A stretch of 36,895 bases of DNA from an uncultured Oscillospiraceae bacterium (lineage in GTDB: Bacteria; Bacillota; Clostridia; Oscillospirales; Oscillospiraceae): assembly GCA_944387285.1 (NCBI GenBank), contig CALXEH010000021.1:1-36895 (forward strand), in the 5' to 3' direction. Every line of letters starts with the position of its first letter. Position 1 is the stretch's first letter. The notes under the pieces are model-generated. The model made no database searches, was not told where the DNA came from, and saw nothing but the letters and a program-made list of their open reading frames with translations. Below, piece by piece: positions 26,540 through 34,126 of the stretch. The position numbers were made by a program, and so were the translations under genes.

Positions 26540-26776
26540 CTATCCCTTCATCACGTCGGAGAGCTGCTGGGCTATGCGGCGGCCCTCTTCGGTGTTCAGC
26601 ACCTGGCGCAGTATGCCCTGCATGGCGTTTTTGTCGCCGGAAGATATGGCCTTTGCCAGTGCCGCGGCGTCCACCATGGCGTTCAGGGCGCGGCCGTCCT
26701 CCGTGTCGGCCAGCCGGCGCAGCTGTTCGGCCTTGCCGGAACTCTCCAGCTTGGCGCTCATCTTTTCGATGTCCAT
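26540..26776 (-). CDS. Small hypothetical helical protein
   Basis: A 78-residue helical protein, first gene of the leftward three-gene set, of unknown function. It contains LADTEDGRALNAMVD and LNTEEGRRIAQQLSDVM, two similar helix-loop segments (D/E-T/N-E-E/D-G-R), so it may be an internal duplication. The ATG at 26776 is preferred over an ATG 53 codons upstream, because GGGGTGAAAGGC precedes it and the longer version would cover the divergent phosphodiesterase start. Confidence 0.65.
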   Translation of the reverse strand: MDIEKMSAKLESSGKAEQLRRLADTEDGRALNAMVDAAALAKAISSGDKNAMQGILRQVLNTEEGRRIAQQLSDVMKG

Positions 26777-26831
26777 GCCTTTCACCCCTTCTGAGACATT
26801 ATATTCAGACTTTCCAGGAAGGTGCACAAAC

Positions 26832-27299
26832 ATGAAGCTCGCGGTTTTTTCGGACACGCACGGCAGAACTGAGGGTATGCTCGCGGCGGCGCGGCGTATG
26901 CGGCCCGACCTCTTCATACACCTGGGCGACCACATACGCGACAGCCTTGAGCTCGCGCACGAGTTTCCCGGTACGCCCCTCTACGCCGTGGCCGGCAACT
27001 GCGACTTCGCCTCAAGAGAGCCGGACCGCATGAGCTTCCTGCTGGGCACGACCCAGGTCTTCGCCACCCACGGCCACGCCTACGCCGTGAAGTACACCAT
27101 TGACCCGCTGCTCAACGCCGCGCACTTTTCCGGGGCCCGGCTCGTGCTCTACGGCCACACGCACATAGCGCGGATAGACTACTTCGGCGAGCTCACCGTG
27201 GTAAACCCGGGCAGCGCCGGGCTGGGCCGCAGCCCCAGCTTCGCCATCATAGAGCTCTCGGACGAGGGGCGCATCTCCGCCAGGATACTGGACATCTGA
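26832..27299 (+). CDS. YfcE/MJ0936-family metallophosphodiesterase
   Basis: A 155-residue calcineurin-like phosphoesterase. All metal-binding motifs are present in order: DTHG (residues 8-11), GDH, GNCD, HGH and GHTH. Enzymes of this size hydrolyse phosphodiester model substrates with Mn or Ni; the true substrate is unknown. The ATG at 26832 follows GGAAGGTG. It is divergent from the three small genes, with only 55 bases between the starts, and ends at a hairpin terminator at the edge of the GC-rich DNA. Confidence 0.9.
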   Translation: MKLAVFSDTHGRTEGMLAAARRMRPDLFIHLGDHIRDSLELAHEFPGTPLYAVAGNCDFASREPDRMSFLLGTTQVFATHGHAYAVKYTIDPLLNAAHFSGARLVLYGHTHIARIDYFGELTVVNPGSAGLGRSPSFAIIELSDEGRISARILDI

Positions 27300-27313
27300 C
27301 GCCAAAACCAGCA

Positions 27314-27347
27314 GAAGCCGGCCAAATGGCCGGCTTCTTTGCTTTTT
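27314..27347. terminator. Hairpin terminator at the chromosome/island border
   Basis: Arms GAAGCCGGCC (27314-27323) and GGCCGGCTTC (27328-27337) with an AAAT loop, followed by TTTGCTTTTT. It ends the phosphodiesterase gene. It also lies 19 bases beyond the putative guaA stop read from the other side, so it would suit two convergent genes. Confidence 0.9.
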
Positions 27348-27355
27348 CAGCGGGG

Positions 27356-27367
27356 TTATTCCCACTC
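27356..27367 (-). repeat. Putative attachment-site remnant: last codons of guaA (Glu-Trp-Glu-stop)
   Basis: Read on the minus strand, these 12 bases are GAGTGGGAATAA, encoding E-W-E-stop, the conserved C-terminus of GMP synthase. The GC content falls sharply just to the right, and no guaA body is attached. The guaA 3' end is a known integration site for elements with tyrosine integrases, and a fragment of such an integrase lies at 36307-36468. I infer that this is one island end. Only 12 bases support the match, so chance cannot be excluded. Confidence 0.5.
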
Positions 27368-27470
27368 GCCAAGTGGAAATGCACTCTAAACTTTTTTGTA
27401 TAGAGAATTTGATTCCATTTGGCTTTGTTTGATACTCGTTATCCCAATCCTATGGGGTATCCGACTTTCT

Positions 27471-27501
27471 GCTATCAAAAAGCTATCAGGGGATGCTATC
27501 A
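27471..27501. repeat. Three GCTATCA direct repeats (candidate integrase arm sites)
   Basis: GCTATCA occurs at 27471-27477, 27482-27488 and 27495-27501, with starts 11 and 13 bases apart. The repeats lie in non-coding DNA between the putative attachment site and the end of the nuclease gene. Short direct repeats at an island end commonly bind the integrase N-terminal domain. The rest of the 27345-27531 gap shows nothing else I can name. Confidence 0.45.
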
Positions 27502-27531
27502 ACGTAAATGGTTCTCAGTTTTTGTCTACGC

Positions 27532-29403
27532 TCATTGCAAGAGCGAAATACTATTTCTTATTTCATTCCACAATCGCTGCCTAATCTCAACCGCTGTATT
27601 TACTGAGACAATTCCGAATGAAGTTATTGGTCGATATGCAGAAGCCAATTGTGAATTATGATACTTCCAAATTGCGTTTTCGCTACTATTAACTCTACCT
27701 TGCAGAACCCAAACCATCTTGGGAGCACCACTTCGAGAGGCAACACTTGTTTCACAGGAGTATTTACGAATAACCTCAGGTAAACTGTGCTTTTTGATAT
27801 TTGCTCTGGATGAGAACTTTGCATCAAATATCGCATACTCTTCGTTGTCCTCAGAAGAAGCAAATTTCAACACAAAATCCGGTGTGTAGTAGTCCGGATT
27901 TCCTGAAGGTGGTTTCGTTGTTCTAAAAAGCGTAAGATTGTTTTCAAATTGAGCTGCACTTATTACTGGTTGATAGTACAATGTGGCGGTTACTTCACCA
28001 TTGCTAAGTAGATAGGTATTTGCAACATCCTTTTCATTTTGATAATGCTCGTCCGCTGAGGTATAGTCAAATTTGAAAACAGGTTCTTTGACATTCGCCT
28101 TTTGATATCCGTTGTCAGCTAAAAGTTTCAGAAGCCGTAGTAAGCAATAATACTCAAAGAGTTTATCCAAAGTCTTTACTTGCAAAATTAGCCGCTCTTT
28201 TTCTAAGCTATACTCCCCGTACCGGAACCACCGAACTATAGTTTCGAATACTTGTGCATAAGGCTTAATCTCGCAAAAAGTGTTTGTTTTTCTCGGCAAG
28301 GTATTCAGTACCAACGGTTGGACATCAAATAATGATGAATACTGCTTGCTAATACTCTGAAGTGTGTCAATCAAGCGATTGAGTTTTTTCAATAGTATCC
28401 TACAAAATGAAATCTGCAGGGACTTGATCGTAATAATTGGCGCACGGTACTCTTTGGGAAAACTACCGTGAATCCTTGAAATAACACGTTCCTCATTCAA
28501 AACGTCTCTATCAAATTCCGCGGAGACCTGCTTTGCGTTTAGCAATGCTGTGTTCAAAAAGCCAATGATAACTCTGTTTTCATAAACATCCCAGCTTTTT
28601 CGGTTTGCATCTGCTCTGACTTGATATGGTAGAAAGTTTTTACCATGGAACTGAATACCGCTTGTATATGGAACAGTAGCTAACTGATCTGCGTTCTGCA
28701 ATATCCAATTAAAACTATCACGAGAAACTTGCTTCACCTTTTCGTATGGCACGAGCACTTCGGTATGCTTTATTGTATGCTTGCCTTTTGTTTTGAAGTA
28801 TGCAAAGTTATTCTTATAACACGCAATTACTTGTTCCAACAATTGAATATACGAACTCAGAGATTTATACGCATGCTTATTCCACTTTCCTTCATACAAA
28901 CTATTGCTTGCGCCTCGGTCTGCATTGGAAAAAATCCACTCTCCTACTTGTGCATCATCAAACGCAATTAGCTCTTGGAGCATTTTTTGTATATTTGAAG
29001 TATCTTCTTGGTTCTTGCTCATACACAATAAGAAATCAGAAAAGAGTTCCTTTGATGCCCCGTTAGTAAAGTTCATAATAAAAGAAAGGGCAACAAGGTC
29101 ATAGTGAAGCAAAAATGGCTGCTTAGCAAATAGACTGTCGTTGTACTTTGTATATCCCTCAACTGTTTCAGTGTCAGGATCCAAAGCAATGCTTCCTACT
29201 CGTTCTCCATTAACGCATACATCAACTGATTCGATATCATTCTTTCGGTACTTGTCACTTTGAAAGTATATTTCGTAGCTTCCGTCCTCGTAAACTGCCT
29301 CGCACTTTGAGAAATCGACGGAGGACATATCCATGAGACGGTCAGACAAATCAAGCGTAGTTCTTTGTTGCATGATTTGGCATGATAGAATACACTGCAT
29401 CAT
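27532..29403 (-). CDS. McrC/DUF2357-like nuclease subunit
   Basis: A 623-residue protein, last gene of the cargo operon. The middle carries WDVYENRVI (about 270-280), characteristic of DUF2357/McrC-type proteins that partner McrB AAA+ motors. The C-terminal third has a PD-(D/E)xK-type nuclease arrangement: an early glutamate in KLFEYYCLLRLL (about 417), D507 in YTPDFVLKF and the D-A-K of FDAKF (about 525-527). By analogy it would be the nuclease activated by the partner AAA+ ring. The first of two ATGs at 29403 lies 8 bases after AGGAGG, and 30 bases separate it from the McrB-like stop. Low GC content matches its operon partners. Cleavage of DNA or RNA is not determined. Confidence 0.8.
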   Translation of the reverse strand: MMQCILSCQIMQQRTTLDLSDRLMDMSSVDFSKCEAVYEDGSYEIYFQSDKYRKNDIESVDVCVNGERVGSIALDPDTETVEGYTKYNDSLFAKQPFLLHYDLVALSFIMNFTNGASKELFSDFLLCMSKNQEDTSNIQKMLQELIAFDDAQVGEWIFSNADRGASNSLYEGKWNKHAYKSLSSYIQLLEQVIACYKNNFAYFKTKGKHTIKHTEVLVPYEKVKQVSRDSFNWILQNADQLATVPYTSGIQFHGKNFLPYQVRADANRKSWDVYENRVIIGFLNTALLNAKQVSAEFDRDVLNEERVISRIHGSFPKEYRAPIITIKSLQISFCRILLKKLNRLIDTLQSISKQYSSLFDVQPLVLNTLPRKTNTFCEIKPYAQVFETIVRWFRYGEYSLEKERLILQVKTLDKLFEYYCLLRLLKLLADNGYQKANVKEPVFKFDYTSADEHYQNEKDVANTYLLSNGEVTATLYYQPVISAAQFENNLTLFRTTKPPSGNPDYYTPDFVLKFASSEDNEEYAIFDAKFSSRANIKKHSLPEVIRKYSCETSVASRSGAPKMVWVLQGRVNSSENAIWKYHNSQLASAYRPITSFGIVSVNTAVEIRQRLWNEIRNSISLLQ

Positions 29404-29433
29404 AGATGTGTCCTCCTTTTTACATGGTTGTTT

Positions 29434-31959
29434 TTAGTGGGAGAAGAACTGGTAGAAGCCCATATTGCTTTCGGCAACGCGTTTCATCCTTTCGAGATGT
29501 TTCGCGCTTATAGGCATATTCTGTACGGTACACTCCTTCAGCAAATCTTCGATCAGCAAACGATAGTTTTCGCCATTGCCGTTGATGGTCGGGAGAATTT
29601 TCTGAGAAAAAGCATAATCCAACGGTGCATATTTTGTCGCCGGAGTATCACGCTCCATACATCTACATCCAACTGCGCAATAATTTTTGACCATCTTTTG
29701 ATTGCGAGGCATAATTTGGAGCGAATGGTCTCGGAAAATCTTCTGGATGGCATTCCATTTGTCTTGAATCACTTCATCAATTACATCATCTTCAGCGACA
29801 CAGAATGCATCCCTCATGGTGCCAAAAGATACCATATCCTCAACATTATCAATTTCCTCGTCTATTCCATCATCAATTCTTGTTGGCTCGAGCATAATGA
29901 CCCAGCTTCTGTCTAAGAACCTCGGAGAGAGTTCCTCAGTTGTATGGTCGAAATTAACAGTTGCCAGGAAGCGAAGATGCTCCGGAAGTTTGAAACTCTT
30001 TACTCCACCAAGAGGTATAGACCGATTGGAGACAGATGTAAAGTCACAATTTCTTAGAAATGCTGCCCAATAATGCTCTATCGGGCTAAGGTTTGCCTCA
30101 TCAAGAAGAATAATGAATGGCGCAATTTTCGAATTATCGCAACCGCATTCTGTATCCATCAACTCAAAAGCATCAAAAACTTCTCCGTTACTGCGTTCCA
30201 TCTTCTTAGATAGCGGATTGTAATATCCAATGAAGTCCTTATGAGAAGACCACCCTCGTTCAACAGAAATATCAACAAAGCGCTTTTGCGGCGCATTAGC
30301 GGCTAAGCCCAGCGCCTTGGCAAGAATATTGCAAAGAGAGGTCTTACCTGTTCCAGGTTCTCCTGCAAATGTTGTGATAAATCCCTGTGTAATGCAAATC
30401 AGGTAATTGGCAACGTCATTAGGTGTTACATCTCTATGGGCTTTATTGTGAATGAAATCCGTAACACGCCCAATAATGTCTGCATAATCCATTGACTCTT
30501 TATGTAACAGAGCACTATCAAATGGAACAGGAACTTCTACAGTAGGTTCATCTCCTATTCCGCGCAAGATTTTATCAAGAAGCTTACTGTCGAGGATTCG
30601 CGCTGTTTGCGTTGCTCTATCGTTGAACGCTTTCAGCGTAGAGTCAAACTGCTTTTGAAGCTCATTATTGTCAATCAGTTGCTGATTATAACTGTCCTTT
30701 GCTTTATCTCGGTCACTTTTTAGCCGGTCACGTTCTGCTGTGAGTTTATCGATCTCTTCTCGTAGATCAACTTTCTTGCTTAACGTTCTGTTTTCAGCTC
30801 TTAATCTCTCAAGCTCCTGCGTTAATTCGGAGACCTTCTTGCTATCCTCTTCAGATTCCGCTTCTTTTGTTATCTCAGCACTCTCTTGCAGTGCAGCGAT
30901 ATTCTTCTGCAATGCGGCTTCTTGAATTTTCAACTCATCCACATGCTTTTGCACTGAAGAAATCTCGATGACTTTATTTTGAATTTGGTCAAAATAGTTG
31001 GCTGCAACTTCCTCTGCCAGCGCTTGTTTAATATTTTCGTCCTCAAGAGCGTATTGTACAATGCTCCTTACGAACGCTTCTTTTTGATCAACACTCTGCA
31101 ATAGTGCTTGAATCTTCGAGATGCGTTCTTCTGTAAACTGAACATTACCACCGCTTTCGATAAGCTTCTGGACAGCATCCTTGAGTTGGCGTACTTGTTC
31201 ACGCGTGTATGAATTTTCTGTACGAAGAGAGTCAATAAAACTATCAATAAGCGTCTTTTCACTTATCCAATCGTAGCGAATGGTGCACTCTTCTGGTGTA
31301 GGGATGGAAGATTTAGGAATGAGAATGAGAGCTTCTTCACCATCTTGATCTTCAATTACTAAAAGATCATCATTATAGGTCATTGCGTTATATTCGCCAA
31401 TACTATACTGGTAGTCTTTTACCCCAAGAAGTATTATTGTTCCTTCTTTAGTATCGTATTCAAAAGGACCATACAGCTTTCCGGCACACCTAAGCAAAAT
31501 TAGCGTAGTGCGAACTGTGCAGTTGGGCTCAGGTATCGACCGATCACTTTGAAGTTGATCAATACTACTATTGACGTCAATAATTTGATAAAAGCCCTTT
31601 CCAGAAAAAGTTTCAATCCAGATTTCAGAACTTGCTCTTCCGTACTGCGGATTGTACTTGAGACTATACATATTATTTCCGTCATAATTTGGATATGGAT
31701 CACCGTTAATTCTAATGTTAACTAAAGACCCAAAATTGGAATATACATCTTCGGCACTATCACCGCCTTGAATTCTGACTTCGATACGTCCGAACTTGGG
31801 GAAATCAGCAGAGTCTACAAGGTCATAATCAGTGCCTTTTATCAAAACACGAGGATAAACATAGCAAACTCTGTTAACGCCGCCATAGGGGTCTTCATAG
31901 TTCGGATTGTAAAATAGCCATGCGAGAATGTTCTTTCCTTTGTACTGCTTAAAATCCAT
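29434..31959 (-). CDS. McrB-like AAA+ protein with unrecognised N-terminal region and long coiled coil
   Basis: An 841-residue protein. Residues 1 to about 235 are beta-rich and match no family I recognise; they occupy the place of the target-recognition domain in McrB. Residues about 240-325 are helical, and about 325-445 form a long heptad-rich coiled coil. The AAA+ module follows: Walker A GEPGTGKT (533-540), a RGWSSHKDFIGYYNP segment of McrB/dynein type, and Walker B LLDEANLS (D620, E621). Then comes sensor-like TVNFDHTTEE (N669), and SPRFLDRS with candidate arginine fingers. In McrB the equivalent motif is NTAD; here it is NFDH, so GTP specificity may not hold. The ATG at 31959 follows GGAGG at 8 bases. 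It lies between the Xre gene and the nuclease gene. Confidence 0.82.
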   Translation of the reverse strand: MDFKQYKGKNILAWLFYNPNYEDPYGGVNRVCYVYPRVLIKGTDYDLVDSADFPKFGRIEVRIQGGDSAEDVYSNFGSLVNIRINGDPYPNYDGNNMYSLKYNPQYGRASSEIWIETFSGKGFYQIIDVNSSIDQLQSDRSIPEPNCTVRTTLILLRCAGKLYGPFEYDTKEGTIILLGVKDYQYSIGEYNAMTYNDDLLVIEDQDGEEALILIPKSSIPTPEECTIRYDWISEKTLIDSFIDSLRTENSYTREQVRQLKDAVQKLIESGGNVQFTEERISKIQALLQSVDQKEAFVRSIVQYALEDENIKQALAEEVAANYFDQIQNKVIEISSVQKHVDELKIQEAALQKNIAALQESAEITKEAESEEDSKKVSELTQELERLRAENRTLSKKVDLREEIDKLTAERDRLKSDRDKAKDSYNQQLIDNNELQKQFDSTLKAFNDRATQTARILDSKLLDKILRGIGDEPTVEVPVPFDSALLHKESMDYADIIGRVTDFIHNKAHRDVTPNDVANYLICITQGFITTFAGEPGTGKTSLCNILAKALGLAANAPQKRFVDISVERGWSSHKDFIGYYNPLSKKMERSNGEVFDAFELMDTECGCDNSKIAPFIILLDEANLSPIEHYWAAFLRNCDFTSVSNRSIPLGGVKSFKLPEHLRFLATVNFDHTTEELSPRFLDRSWVIMLEPTRIDDGIDEEIDNVEDMVSFGTMRDAFCVAEDDVIDEVIQDKWNAIQKIFRDHSLQIMPRNQKMVKNYCAVGCRCMERDTPATKYAPLDYAFSQKILPTINGNGENYRLLIEDLLKECTVQNMPISAKHLERMKRVAESNMGFYQFFSH

Positions 31960-31983
31960 ATGCTTCGCCTCCTTTTGATCTTG

Positions 31984-32193
31984 TCAAGCTTTTTCTGGTA
32001 TAATATCAACGATGTCCCCAATATTGCAGTCGAGAGCGACGCATATTTTCGAGAGACTTTCCATAGAGACAAATTCGTTTTTTCCCATCTTAGCAAGCAC
32101 ATTGAAGCTGATACCGGATGCGTCTTTCAAATCTGTCCGGTTCATTTTCTTATCAATCAACAGCTTCCAGAGCTTATCGTAGGAAATAGGCAT
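31984..32193 (-). CDS. Small Xre-type (Cro/C1) helix-turn-helix regulator
   Basis: A 69-residue single-domain regulator. The segment MNRTDLKDASGISFNVLAKMGK is a Cro/C1 helix-turn-helix, and MESLSKICVALDCNIGDIVDI is the usual following helix pair. The start at 32193 is chosen because GGAG lies 7 bases before it; an ATG six codons upstream has no ribosome site. It is the first gene of the McrB-like/nuclease operon, 24 bases before the next ATG. It most likely autoregulates the operon through the inverted repeat upstream of its promoter. Confidence 0.88.
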   Translation of the reverse strand: MPISYDKLWKLLIDKKMNRTDLKDASGISFNVLAKMGKNEFVSMESLSKICVALDCNIGDIVDIIPEKA

Positions 32194-32225
32194 TGCAATT
32201 CTCCGTTCCAATTTAGACTGATTGC

Positions 32226-32278
32226 ATTATAGCACAAAACAACGATGTTCGCAAGATAATCTCATCAGAACGTGAGAT
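32226..32278 (-). promoter_or_regulatory. Promoter and operator of the Xre/McrB-like/nuclease operon
   Basis: Read leftwards: -35 TTGCGA (32254-32249), 17-base spacer, perfect -10 TATAAT (32231-32226). Just upstream is an inverted repeat, ATCTCA / TGAGAT (32259-32264 and 32273-32278), with an 8-base centre. GAACATC occurs twice on the minus strand nearby, once across the -35. This fits control by the Xre protein encoded first in the operon. Confidence 0.7.
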
Positions 32279-32291
32279 GTTCTCTGCAAAG

Positions 32292-32333
32292 AAAAAGCCG
32301 CCCGCAGGAACTTAATGCTCCTGCGGGTGGCTT
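32292..32333. terminator. Hairpin terminator between the mobilisation module and the cargo operon
   Basis: Outer arms AAAGCC / GGCTTT and inner arms CCCGCAGGA / TCCTGCGGG form a long stem. On the minus strand it is followed by TTTTTC. It overlaps the last codons of the 108-residue gene, which it would terminate. Confidence 0.75.
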
Positions 32334-32638
32334 TGCCTGATGAGGGTTTGTACTCGTCCTTTCAGTCCGTTCTTCTTCGCAAGTTCGCTTGCTGCGTGGC
32401 GGCGCTCGTTGGAATACGGTGCAGTCAAACGGACAGCGAATCGCCTGCGGTCGATCTCAAAGGTTAGCCCGCCCTGTTCGTCATCGTCGGTCTGCCTGCA
32501 TAGGTCGGGGTACTCTGCTGTGTACTTCAATAGCCGCTTTTTGAGCGCGGTATTGTGCGTCTGAATTTCGACGGTTTTGCTGGCTTCGTCAAAATAGATG
32601 CAGGTCGTTTTCTGCCGCTTGGTCAGTCCGGTTTTCAT
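32312..32638 (-). CDS. Small basic hypothetical protein of mobilisable element
   Basis: A 108-residue protein of unknown function. The N-terminal two-thirds alternates short strands (TTCIYFDEASKTVEIQTHN and LTFEIDRRRFAVRLT). The C-terminus is basic and helical (RRHAASELAKKNGLKGRVQ). It is the last mobilisation-side gene, downstream of the relaxase on the same strand. A DNA-binding or accessory role is possible but not shown. Confidence 0.65.
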   Translation of the reverse strand: MKTGLTKRQKTTCIYFDEASKTVEIQTHNTALKKRLLKYTAEYPDLCRQTDDDEQGGLTFEIDRRRFAVRLTAPYSNERRHAASELAKKNGLKGRVQTLIRQSHPQEH

Positions 32639-32731
32639 ATTGCCTCCGTTTCTGCCTGTTCTGCAAAAACAGGCGCGTTTTCAAGATTTTTTGTCAGCTC
32701 TACACCTGCAAAAGCAGGCTGATTTTTGAAT

Positions 32732-32773
32732 GGAGAGCGCCCAGATGATACGCTGCTCGATCTGGACGCTCCC
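32732..32773. other. Imperfect hairpin downstream of the relaxase gene
   Basis: GGAGAGCGCCCAGAT pairs with ATCTGGACGCTCCC across a 13-base loop (32732-32746 and 32760-32773) with few mismatches. It lacks a T tract. Another small hairpin, GCCTGTT / AACAGGC, lies near 32656-32676. Neither has an assigned role; both lie in the gap between the relaxase and the 108-residue gene. Confidence 0.5.
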
Positions 32774-32810
32774 ATTCGGTAAAATCCATTTTTCTCAGCT
32801 CAACACGGCA

Positions 32811-34073
32811 TCAGCGGGCATCGTCGCGCGTTGCCGCCTTTTCTCTGCGTGGACGGAAGAAATGCCAGAGGTTATTGCGCTGAATCACATCCTCATAGCG
32901 TTGAACTTTTCCACGAAGCTCTGCGTTCTCACGTTCCAAATCAGACGTGCGGAGCTTGCTGCGAACGGATTTGTACTCAGAAAGCTCCTGCTTCAAACCG
33001 GCGATCTCTGCCTTGAGCTTTGCAATCAGCCTGTTTGCCGCATCCAGAGCCTTTTGTAATTTGGATTCCTTTTTCTCGGCTGTAACATACTTTTTCGCAA
33101 GCGTAGACAGGTGTTCAAAATCCTCGCGCTCAACGGCAACCTTGTTCGAGAAGGGAATGGGCCTTGCCTCAATCTTTTCAATAGCCGCTACATCGACCTG
33201 CTGATTCTGGATTTTTTTGATCTGCTTGCCGAGCGTCGCTGCCTGCTGCTCCTGCTGGCGGTTCTGCTCTGTGAGTTCTGCCAACCGCGCCTGCTCCTGC
33301 TGCACCTTGAACTGCGTCACTGTCAGATGTTCTTCGCTGCTGCCGCGTTCGCCGCGCTCCACATCGTCGTACCCGGCGTCGTGCATATACCGGAAGAAAT
33401 CGTCCTGCAACACGCTGTAGGATTTTTTGAGAACGGGCTTGCCCTTTGCACTCAAGACCGGCTTGCCGTTTTCATCCAGTGCGGGCTTAGAATCCCACTT
33501 TTTACTCATGCTGACCTGCTGTATCGTCTCCTTGACCGTGCCGCGAAGCGATTCATCCTTGCAGCGTTTCGACCACAGGATTTGCTTTTCCACGACGGGA
33601 AGATAGACCACATGAAGGTGGTAGTGGTACACATCCTGCCCCAGCGCGTCGGACATGGCGCGGTTGCGCTCGTCGGCGTGCATAACCGCCGACAGGATGT
33701 ACTGCTCGCCGCCGACAATTTTGATTGCAGCTTTGTAGGCATCGGTGTAAAATTGTTTTGCAAAGATATAGCCGCCGTGATTGAAAAAGTACGCCGAGTT
33801 GACGTCGAAGATCAGCTCTCCGAATTTCTCGGCATCGGCTTTCAGACCGCGGGTGGAGATCACGCCGTCAGCGCGCATCTGCTCGAACATTTCCATATAC
33901 CCGGTGGTTGGTGTTTTGAAATGGACGTTGTAGGGCGTCCGTTCGGGAACGATGTCCTGATTGACATACGACGATTTTTCGCGCTCGTTGTGCGCCTGTG
34001 TGTTGTCAATGTCGGTATCTTTCATTCTTGCGTTTCTTGCGCTGGTACGGTGAATACCGTCGCCTCTTGCCAT
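32811..34073 (-). CDS. MobV-type relaxase (plasmid recombination/mobilisation enzyme)
   Basis: A 420-residue relaxase of the MobV (Pre/Mob) family, which nicks the origin of transfer and pilots single-stranded DNA. Motif I is HNER (28-31) with SYVNQDI after it. The metal-binding region is HADER (132-136) followed by H150, H152 and H154 in YHYHLHVVYLPV. About a dozen residues separate HADE from the histidines, more than in the classical HxDExTPHxH. Residues about 255-400 form a long coiled coil typical of MobV C-termini. GGAGG lies 10 bases before the ATG. The candidate oriT lies directly upstream. Confidence 0.9.
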   Translation of the reverse strand: MARGDGIHRTSARNARMKDTDIDNTQAHNEREKSSYVNQDIVPERTPYNVHFKTPTTGYMEMFEQMRADGVISTRGLKADAEKFGELIFDVNSAYFFNHGGYIFAKQFYTDAYKAAIKIVGGEQYILSAVMHADERNRAMSDALGQDVYHYHLHVVYLPVVEKQILWSKRCKDESLRGTVKETIQQVSMSKKWDSKPALDENGKPVLSAKGKPVLKKSYSVLQDDFFRYMHDAGYDDVERGERGSSEEHLTVTQFKVQQEQARLAELTEQNRQQEQQAATLGKQIKKIQNQQVDVAAIEKIEARPIPFSNKVAVEREDFEHLSTLAKKYVTAEKKESKLQKALDAANRLIAKLKAEIAGLKQELSEYKSVRSKLRTSDLERENAELRGKVQRYEDVIQRNNLWHFFRPRREKAATRDDAR

Positions 34074-34126
34074 AGGCAGTTTACCTCCTGATTTCAGATT
34101 GTGCAGGACGGGTAGCTTTTGGGAAG

